NCBI RefSeq assembly: GCF_030238365.1 | Contig: NZ_JASSOT010000063.1 | Coordinates: forward strand, 124,001 to 188,000 | Length of the DNA: 64,000 nt | Reading direction: 5' to 3' | Source: Lelliottia wanjuensis | Lineage (GTDB): Bacteria; Pseudomonadota; Gammaproteobacteria; Enterobacterales; Enterobacteriaceae | Shown here: positions 58,599 to 64,000 of the stretch, in pieces | Numbering within the stretch: the first letter of the stretch is position 1 | How the letters are laid out: every line of letters starts with the position of its first letter | Made by a program: the position numbers and the translations under genes | Notes under the pieces: model-generated | The model's input: only the letters and a program-made list of their open reading frames with translations | The model's database searches: none | Told to the model about the DNA's origin: nothing

Positions 58599-58713
58599 CG
58601 GAATAATGCCCCTCAAGTGGGCACTTGAAAATTAAAATCTGATCCATGTTTTTGGTTGTGAATGGCGTGCATTCCACGCGGGTGCCGCAAATAGGGCAGT
58701 CCTGAAAAGTCAT
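58450..58713 (-). CDS. Small zinc-ribbon protein (87 aa)
   Basis: MTFQDCPICGTRVECTPFTT, a CPICG zinc knuckle, then IFKCPLEGHYSVTFELDERL. An AAGGA ribosome site lies 6 bases before the ATG. It is opposite in direction to the left operon and overlaps the end of the first pL frame. The upstream segment (58714-58800) closely resembles that before the ECs1072-like gene at 23221. Confidence 0.65.
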   Translation of the reverse strand: MTFQDCPICGTRVECTPFTTKNMDQILIFKCPLEGHYSVTFELDERLRNRVTNHERALFQNRVMERTGKLKDENAEQVAVVHFSSLA

Positions 58714-58818
58714 AAAATATCCTTGCTGTTTGTGTGAGAACTGCAGCATACCACCGAGCCTGAAGTGGAAAAAAGACAGGCGCATTTAAAGCTAAAGCGG
58801 GTTTAATGGAGAGGAAAA

Positions 58819-59067
58819 ATGTCAGTACAAATCATTGCCAACGACGATTCAGAAGTGAGCGCCATTGTCGCGGCGCTGGAAGCGTCGGGCTTCAAAACCT
58901 CAATTTCGATTACTGGTCGAATCCATGCGGAGTGCCCTCATTCTCCGGTTGTTGGAATGAACTGCCGTGATTGCCGTATTGCTCAGCTCCAGCAGCGTTA
59001 TTCAGAGCAGGAAGCGGATCTGCAGGCTACCGGGGACGAACTGCGCAGGGTGATCGCTCATGAATGA
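58819..59067 (+). CDS. Hypothetical left-arm protein (82 aa)
   Basis: MSVQIIANDDSEVSAIVAAL, then a cysteine/histidine cluster (HAECPHSPVVGMNCRDCRIA) that may bind metal, then a coiled coil. A GAGAGGA ribosome site lies upstream. Its end overlaps the next gene by 8 bases. Not recognised. Confidence 0.65.
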   Translation: MSVQIIANDDSEVSAIVAALEASGFKTSISITGRIHAECPHSPVVGMNCRDCRIAQLQQRYSEQEADLQATGDELRRVIAHE

Positions 59068-59251
59068 TATGCAGAGCGTTCGCAATCGCCTCAACGCGGT
59101 TCTGGTAAAGCAGGTTAACGCAGAATTTCTTGAAGATCAGGAAATGCTGAATCAGGTAAGAAACGAAAAAGCCAAAATTATTGCTGAGGTGGCATTTAAT
59201 GATCCCATTATTCGCGCTCGTGTTAACTATCTGTTCAAGCAACAGCACTGA
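59060..59251 (+). CDS. Hypothetical left-arm protein (63 aa)
   Basis: A helical protein (MNDMQSVRNRLNAVLVKQVN, IIAEVAFNDPIIRARVNYLF). It overlaps both the preceding and following genes. Function unknown. Confidence 0.6.
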   Translation: MNDMQSVRNRLNAVLVKQVNAEFLEDQEMLNQVRNEKAKIIAEVAFNDPIIRARVNYLFKQQH

Positions 59252-59393
59252 TTGCACTGATGTTGTAAAAGAGGTTTACGACACCCGAGCTCAATGCGAA
59301 CAGGTTATTTATGAGGAGCGTTATTTCAACGCTAATTGCTATCCGGTTGAAAAAATAATTCACGCAGGTGAATTAAGCACTGTCAGTAATTAA
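59199..59393 (+). CDS. DUF1482 family protein, phage relative of YebW
   Basis: A 64-residue protein from MIPLFALVLTICSSNSTDCT, chosen because GAGGT lies about 9 bases upstream. It shares with host YebW the FALVL start, the spaced cysteines, VxxVYxxxxQC and the CYPVEKII motif. It overlaps the previous gene in another frame. Function unknown; a signal-anchor start is visible. Confidence 0.8.
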   Translation: MIPLFALVLTICSSNSTDCTDVVKEVYDTRAQCEQVIYEERYFNANCYPVEKIIHAGELSTVSN

Positions 59394-59466
59394 TTTTTAA
59401 ACCTGAATTTATTAATGCCCTAACCGGCAGGGATCATTTCATCCAAAGCCGTTGCTATAAGCCCTT

Positions 59467-59493
59467 CCCGCCCCACTTCGGGCGGGCTTTTTA
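59467..59493 (+). terminator. Left-operon terminator
   Basis: CCCGCCC and GGGCGGG around an ACTTC loop, followed by CTTTTTA, between the DUF1482 gene and the next gene. Readthrough would need antitermination. Confidence 0.78.
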
Positions 59494-59504
59494 CCAGGAT
59501 AAAT

Positions 59505-59714
59505 ATGGAAAGCAACTTTTGTGCGCACTGCTCAAAGCACAGGGACGCTGACGACCTGAACGCACGGCAGGTCAAACGTTATCGCAGATTTGAAACGCTT
59601 TATTTCTGTAAGGATTCGGATTGCTATCTGAAGTATGTCAGAGCGCATCAAACCCTTTCCCAAATAAAGCAGGTTCAAAGCAACATTCGCAATTATTCAC
59701 GGAAATCATACTGA
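59505..59714 (+). CDS. Zinc-finger-like small protein (69 aa)
   Basis: MESNFCAHCSKHRDADDLNA, then YFCKDSDCYLKYVRAHQTL: two Cys pairs (CAHC, CKDSDC) form a plausible zinc finger, followed by a basic helical tail. A CCAGGAT-type ribosome site is upstream. Not recognised. Confidence 0.65.
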   Translation: MESNFCAHCSKHRDADDLNARQVKRYRRFETLYFCKDSDCYLKYVRAHQTLSQIKQVQSNIRNYSRKSY

Positions 59715-59721
59715 GGTTATT

Positions 59722-61611
59722 ATGTCTGTAGAATTAAAAGTATTCCCCGGCGCTTACCTCCCAAAAGATAAAGCGCTTAAAGAATTCCCTGATTTAAAAC
59801 CACTTGCCATGGCGGTAAGGGCGATAAACAAAGGCGTGGCCGAAGTGATTCTTACTGGTGAGTTTGCCAAGTTTCTCCCTGAGCACATGAATAATTATTT
59901 TAAGGTGAAAATCTGGGAGCACCGCGAGGAATTGCCCTGCCCTGGCTTTGATGCCTTGTCGCCTGTTTTTTTTGAAACAGTTGCTGTGTGGAATGCTAAA
60001 ACCGGTGAGCCCATGCCGCTTACGGTGGAACCGGGAGACAATGGAAGCGATCAGGATGATGGCGCACCCACAATGAAGCTTGTAAGCCTCCTCGATCTGC
60101 GCTCCCGTACCGCCTGCCTAGTGCGCTTCGGCGTGGTCGAAGAAATCACCTCCGCGCAGCACGATAAGATTATTGATCTCATAGAGAATGATAACGGCAG
60201 TATTCAGTATCAAACCGCACTGGCGTTTAACGAAGAGCTCCGCGTATTAGACCTCACCGCTGAGCAACTGGAGGATCTGCAGGCGTGGATACGTCAGACA
60301 TTTGATACGGGGGCTCAATCGCCTGAAATTCAAGTAGGGGTGACCGGTTGGATTAATGATCTCGAATCCGCCACCGGTAGCAATAATGAAGATGCAGGAC
60401 CGGACGAACAAACCCGCCTGCGCTACAACATTGCTCGCGGGCGCATAGCTCGCTCAATGGATTTCGATATCAACAGCACACCGATCGGAATAGAACAGCG
60501 CGCTAACAGTATGCTGTGCAATAAAAACGACACCGAAATATCGAGCTGGTTCCTGCCGCTTTCTCGCACGCCCGGCGTTTACGATCTCCATCCCGCTGCG
60601 ATTATTTCCATGGTTAAAACGTGTGATGACCATCTTCACATCTACCCGGGAGAGCTTCGTAAGTATATCGACGCCTTCATAGCATCTAATGACTGTATTA
60701 ATCCGGATCCGCTGCTCGTAGACATTGCCTGCGGTCGCTCCTCTCTACCCGTACCCCATCAGGAAACCACCGATGAAGAAACGCGACCGCTTCCGCCAGG
60801 CGAAGCTGATGCACCGGCAAACAAGCCACTTAGCGATAAAGAATTCAATGCGGATATTGATCGCGCAATACGGGAGCAAGCGGCAACAGACGAACAAACC
60901 AGTAAGCAGCTGGCAGCCGAACGCGGTGAATTCGTTCCCGGCATCAGCGACCCGAGCGATCCTAAATGGGTTGATGGCAGCGAGCAGCCAAAAATTGAGA
61001 ACCTCGGCGGCGGTGTATTCTCTGTCGATGCGCTGATGGGCCAGCAGCCCTCAAATGAAGTCGAAAAACAGGAAGTGCCACCAGCGCTTAGCGAGCGTGA
61101 ATTCGAGATCGTTACCGAACTTAACGAGTTGCTGTCGGCGCGCACAAACGTTATTGGACAGGATGACATCGACGGACTTGTCTCCAACTCCGGCCATAGC
61201 ATTTCACAACTGATCCCCCTTCTCCTAGTTGATATTGCCACTACGGAGTTTTGTCTGTCGCCAGACCTCAGCGCCGACGAAATTCACAGCGCAGCTACAA
61301 CCATTCTCGAATCATGGTCAGATAGCGCTGACGTTCGCCAGAAAGTTGCGCTCGATGACGTTGTGGAATACCGCAAGCCAGCGCCACCAAAAAGCAGCGC
61401 GCCGGTGACCACCATCCGGACCAGTAATGACGCGGAACCAGAGCAATTATCAGCGCCAGCGCCGACCACCCTCACCTATCAGCAGCAACTAACGATCGCA
61501 GCCCTGCAGGGGTTATGCGCTAACCCCGCATACTGCACAACCAGCGATGAAATACCGGAGATGGCTTGCCTGATGGCCCAGGCGATCATCACCGAGGAGG
61601 CTGCGCAATGA
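59722..61611 (+). CDS. RecE N-terminal-like protein lacking the exonuclease domain
   Basis: A 629-residue protein. Residues about 235-425 match the non-catalytic part of E. coli RecE (exonuclease VIII): GRIARSMDFDINSTPIG, INPDPLLVDIACGRSSLPVP and ERGEFVPGISDPSDPKWVDG. In RecE the nuclease follows; here the remaining 200 residues are a different, mostly helical region rich in Pro, Thr and Ala (REFEIVTELNELLSARTNVI, QQLTIAALQGLCANPAYC) with no PD-(D/E)XK motifs. No recT, bet or gam neighbour exists. It may keep the regulatory or protein-binding role of the RecE N terminus. Confidence 0.78.
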   Translation: MSVELKVFPGAYLPKDKALKEFPDLKPLAMAVRAINKGVAEVILTGEFAKFLPEHMNNYFKVKIWEHREELPCPGFDALSPVFFETVAVWNAKTGEPMPLTVEPGDNGSDQDDGAPTMKLVSLLDLRSRTACLVRFGVVEEITSAQHDKIIDLIENDNGSIQYQTALAFNEELRVLDLTAEQLEDLQAWIRQTFDTGAQSPEIQVGVTGWINDLESATGSNNEDAGPDEQTRLRYNIARGRIARSMDFDINSTPIGIEQRANSMLCNKNDTEISSWFLPLSRTPGVYDLHPAAIISMVKTCDDHLHIYPGELRKYIDAFIASNDCINPDPLLVDIACGRSSLPVPHQETTDEETRPLPPGEADAPANKPLSDKEFNADIDRAIREQAATDEQTSKQLAAERGEFVPGISDPSDPKWVDGSEQPKIENLGGGVFSVDALMGQQPSNEVEKQEVPPALSEREFEIVTELNELLSARTNVIGQDDIDGLVSNSGHSISQLIPLLLVDIATTEFCLSPDLSADEIHSAATTILESWSDSADVRQKVALDDVVEYRKPAPPKSSAPVTTIRTSNDAEPEQLSAPAPTTLTYQQQLTIAALQGLCANPAYCTTSDEIPEMACLMAQAIITEEAAQ

Positions 61612-62153
61612 GCACACCAACGAAAGAGCGCCTTGAGCAGCTGGCGAACAAAAACACTATCTGCGTCGTGTCGTGGGAGGAACGCATCGAAATGGCGAGC
61701 GCGCTGCTGGCTGGTCTGAACCAGGAGCCAGTGGCTGATGCGGTGGAGTGGAGTCACTGGCAGACTCCAAGAAAGCACGATGTCAGATGGCGCGTGGGTA
61801 ACGACGATTATGTTGGCCCCCTCTATGCCGCCCCGCAACCGTTGACCGCTGGCGAGCGCGGGCAGGTGCCGTCCCCGGAATTGCTTTGCCAGTTCGTCAT
61901 GCTCAATTACGCGAATTACGAAGGCGCATGGCTTTGCGGTAAATCCTCAGGGATTTTGGGCTACCTGCTGCGCATGGCCGGTCACGAATGCGAAAAAGTA
62001 TCCTGCACCATCGGCGGCGCCGGGCATCTTTATGTTCGCTGCGGTGGGTTGAACCTCGATCCTTCAATCAAACAATTCGGTGACTATCCGGAAATTTCCC
62101 GCGGTGCACATCCGTGCGCTGCGCTGGGGTATGTCGAGGAGGCTGCGCTATGA
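61608..62153 (+). CDS. Hypothetical modular left-arm protein (181 aa)
   Basis: MSTPTKERLEQLANKNTICV and EERIEMASALLAGLNQEPVA lead to YAAPQPLTAGERGQVPSPEL, a linker like that of the accessory genes at 52 kb, then a compact domain with several Cys (WLCGKSSGILGYLLRMAGHE). It overlaps the RecE-like gene by four bases. Function unknown. Confidence 0.65.
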   Translation: MSTPTKERLEQLANKNTICVVSWEERIEMASALLAGLNQEPVADAVEWSHWQTPRKHDVRWRVGNDDYVGPLYAAPQPLTAGERGQVPSPELLCQFVMLNYANYEGAWLCGKSSGILGYLLRMAGHECEKVSCTIGGAGHLYVRCGGLNLDPSIKQFGDYPEISRGAHPCAALGYVEEAAL

Positions 62154-62629
62154 GCAAATCAATCACCCTGCAAATTAAACAGAGTCGCCCCGACGCGGAA
62201 GAAACCGCGTATTTCTGGAAGCTGTTTCACGCCGCGCAGCGCGTAGAAAATCGCTGGTATAGCGATCTGAATGAAATTTCAGACGAATTGTCAGCAACCG
62301 ATTTAAGCCGTGAGCAAAAGCTCTTCCTGTTGCGCGCCTGGCAAGTTCTGGTAGACGACAAAGGCGGCTTTGGCCGCTTCATGGGCGCGTTCGATACCTA
62401 CGTTTTCAACATGCAGGATCCGAACGACGACTGCTGCGCGTGGAAACCTGAACTGAAGCAGCTGATCGAAGACGGTAATCTGTTCAGCGTCATGCTTGAG
62501 GCGTACCAGGATGCCCAGCAGCACGCAAAAGAGCAAGGCAGGCACGCATGTGCACTGTTTGATGAAGTTCAAATGCTGCAGGAAAGAGTGCATTTACTGG
62601 AGCGAAAAATCATCCTGGCGGGCGCGTAA
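62150..62629 (+). CDS. Hypothetical left-arm protein (159 aa)
   Basis: A helical acidic protein (MSKSITLQIKQSRPDAEETA, LFHAAQRVENRWYSDLNEIS, EVQMLQERVHLLERKIILAG). ATGA overlaps on its 5' side and a one-base overlap on the 3' side show translational coupling through the operon. Function unknown. Confidence 0.66.
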   Translation: MSKSITLQIKQSRPDAEETAYFWKLFHAAQRVENRWYSDLNEISDELSATDLSREQKLFLLRAWQVLVDDKGGFGRFMGAFDTYVFNMQDPNDDCCAWKPELKQLIEDGNLFSVMLEAYQDAQQHAKEQGRHACALFDEVQMLQERVHLLERKIILAGA

Positions 62630-62853
62630 TGGAAAAACGACTGAGCATGCTACTGGTTATTCAAACCCTGCAGATGCGTGGCCGGGCATACGCGAGAGAT
62701 ATCGCCTGGCGCACGGGAATGAAAAACGAAGAAGCGATCGCCGCGCTGCTGGAGCTGGAAAAGCGCGGGAAGGTTGAACAGGTCAACGGCTACTGGTGGC
62801 TTCATGTTGTGATAGATGCGGCAGGCACCGGGCGCGGAGTAAAGGTGAAATGA
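62629..62853 (+). CDS. Small winged-helix protein (74 aa)
   Basis: LVIQTLQMRGRAYARDIAWR, TGMKNEEAIAALLELEKRGK and VEQVNGYWWLHV have the pattern of a winged helix like the FaeA/PapI group. Probably a DNA-binding regulator of the left operon. Confidence 0.68.
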   Translation: MEKRLSMLLVIQTLQMRGRAYARDIAWRTGMKNEEAIAALLELEKRGKVEQVNGYWWLHVVIDAAGTGRGVKVK

Positions 62854-62948
62854 GCACATCTGAAATTTTAGACGCGGTTCTGCTGATAGTCGCAGTGGTT
62901 GCCATTCTGATTTTTGTCGCTTGGCTAATTGTGACTACTGATTTTTGA
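62850..62948 (+). CDS. 32-residue membrane peptide upstream of xis
   Basis: I translated MSTSEILDAVLLIVAVVAIL and IFVAWLIVTTDF: one membrane helix with an acidic start. It overlaps the previous stop in ATGA, so it is probably made. Too short for the given frames. Function unknown; small phage membrane peptides can affect ion homeostasis or exclusion. Confidence 0.55.
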   Translation: MSTSEILDAVLLIVAVVAILIFVAWLIVTTDF

Positions 62949-62998
62949 TAATCAACCTGCGCCAGCCGTTGCGCGTATCGTAACGGCTGGCTATCGAG

Positions 62999-63265
62999 GT
63001 GAAATTGAAACTTGTATCACTCGAGCGCTGGGCGGAGATGCGTTACGAAGATCCGCCGCCGATTGGAACACTCAGAAAATGGGCGCGCAACGGGAACATT
63101 TACCCGCCACCGGAAAAAGAAGGCACAAAGTACCAGGTGCGACCGGACGCGATCTACATCCGCCCCAACAAATACTGCAAAACCGTAAATACTAACCAGA
63201 GCAGGCACCCACTAAAGGGGCGATTAATAGAGAGGATTATCGATGGGGAGGCCGGACAAGTATGA
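62999..63265 (+). CDS. xis: Excisionase
   Basis: An 88-residue protein with LERWAEMRYEDPPPIGTLRK and NGNIYPPPEKEGTKYQVRPD, the winged-helix pattern of lambda-type Xis, and the RLIERI end. The frame opens at GTG 62999, but GAGGTG overlaps it; a TTG at 63005, better spaced from that site, may be the real start. Xis bends the attachment site and directs Int to excision. It overlaps int by 23 bases. Confidence 0.85.
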   Translation: MKLKLVSLERWAEMRYEDPPPIGTLRKWARNGNIYPPPEKEGTKYQVRPDAIYIRPNKYCKTVNTNQSRHPLKGRLIERIIDGEAGQV

Positions 63266-64000
63266 TGCAAATCTGCCAAAAAATCTGACCTACCGGAAGG
63301 CGCGCAAGTCCTACGCCTGGCGCAACCCTGTCGACGGAAAAGAAATATCACTGGGTAAAATATCCCGCAGGGATGCGGTTGCCCAGGCCATCGAAGCAAA
63401 CCACTACATTGAAAAAAACTTCACCCCTATCGCACTGCTTGAGCAGTTGAAGGGCACCAACGAATACACCATGGCTAACTGGCTCGATCGTTATGAGGTC
63501 ATCCTGCAGCGCCGCAAGCTGGCGGCCAATACCTACAAAGTGCGCGCCGGGCAGCTGGCGACGATCGGCGAACACTTCGGCGCGCTGGTGCTGTCCAGCA
63601 TCACCACCCGCGATGTAGCCGAGTTCCTGGAGCGCTGGACGGCGTGCGGCAAAACGACAATGGCGGGCACCATGCGATCGGTGCTGTCTGATGTTTTCCG
63701 CGAGGCGGTCGTTGAGGGGCGCGTTGATGCAAACCCGGTGACGCCGACCCGCGCGCCGAAAATCGAAGTGCTGCGCGAACGCCTGGAGTACGAATCATTC
63801 ATGGCGGTGCGCGCCGGTGCCGAACGCATGCCATCATGGTTTGGCCTGGCAATGGATCTGGCACTCGTCACCGGCCAGCGCCGCGAGGACGTCGCCCGGA
63901 TGCGCTTCACCGATATCAAAGATGACCGGCTGTACATCGAGCAGCAAAAGACCGGCGCCTGCCTGGCTATCCCCCTCTCGCTGACATTAAAAGCATCCGG
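63243..64000 (+). CDS. int: Tyrosine integrase (lambda family), cut by the window end
   Basis: From ATG 63243: MGRPDKYDANLPKNLTYRKA. Residues 1-60 form the arm-binding domain, about 75-165 the core-binding domain (TMANWLDRYEVILQRRKLAA) and from 175 the catalytic domain, with the first catalytic Arg at 213 (TGQRREDV), equal to Arg212 of lambda Int. The last 100 or so residues, with HxxR and Tyr, lie outside the window. The integrase remnant at 23603 has the matching C-terminal end type. Confidence 0.93.
   Translation, partial: MGRPDKYDANLPKNLTYRKARKSYAWRNPVDGKEISLGKISRRDAVAQAIEANHYIEKNFTPIALLEQLKGTNEYTMANWLDRYEVILQRRKLAANTYKVRAGQLATIGEHFGALVLSSITTRDVAEFLERWTACGKTTMAGTMRSVLSDVFREAVVEGRVDANPVTPTRAPKIEVLRERLEYESFMAVRAGAERMPSWFGLAMDLALVTGQRREDVARMRFTDIKDDRLYIEQQKTGACLAIPLSLTLKAS

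Noticed and set aside
17782-64000. tRNA genes or a tRNA-type attachment site for the prophages
   Set aside because: I saw no cloverleaf or tRNA-like 3' end at the boundaries; the sdsR terminator explains the junction better.

Overview
The window is chromosomal DNA of a member of the Enterobacteriaceae. The first 17.8 kb carries a conserved host block in the Escherichia/Salmonella/Enterobacter order: yobF-cspC, a metallo-beta-lactamase-fold hydrolase, yebO, mgrB, yobH, kdgR, yebQ, htpX, prc, proQ, msrC, letA-letB, rsmF, yebV, yebW, pphA and a VirK/YbjX-family gene. Protein lengths and sequences match these families closely. The MgrB sequence and the extra hydrolase gene lean towards an Enterobacter-like genus, but I cannot fix the species.

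From about 17.8 to 24.0 kb lies a decayed lambdoid prophage remnant (called A here). It holds a DUF2778 (Tlde1-like) peptidoglycan-targeting effector with a small membrane protein next to it, an unexplained two-gene module, a broken replication-O gene, a broken dnaC-type helicase-loader gene, a few small left-arm genes and the C-terminal part of a tyrosine integrase interrupted by a stop codon. It ends at 23993-24018 in a sequence that matches, from memory, the 3' terminator half of the small RNA gene sdsR (ryeB). That locus follows pphA in enteric bacteria and is a known insertion hot spot, so I read this as an attachment site.

From about 24.0 kb to past the window end lies a second prophage (B), largely intact and P22-like in virion plan. 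Read leftward from the immunity region, the minus strand carries: cro-like and YdaT/CII-like genes, a replication initiator with four internal 23-bp-spaced iterons, a run of small modular accessory genes, a candidate type I toxin-antitoxin, a Ref nuclease, a DNA methyltransferase, a Q antiterminator, a triple terminator, holin and endolysin, terminase, portal, scaffold, P22-fold coat, tail factors gp4 and gp10, ejection proteins gp7/gp20/gp16, then a head-binding tailspike chimera, tail fibre genes and two low-complexity proteins. Between gp16 and the tailspike, where P22 keeps immI, a plus-strand cassette encodes two small membrane proteins and a P1-type c4 antisense RNA, icd-like leader and Rha-domain antirepressor. 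On the plus strand right of the repressor are a RecE-like protein lacking its nuclease domain, small genes, xis and int (cut by the window end).

Taken together, B appears to be controlled by a short repressor with no autocleavage domain, acting at three operators on each side (AACAC-N5-GTGTT half-sites). It may be induced through the c4-regulated antirepressor rather than by RecA-driven cleavage. The two prophages share integrase type, attachment site and intergenic promoter modules, consistent with tandem integration at sdsR followed by decay of the inner copy.
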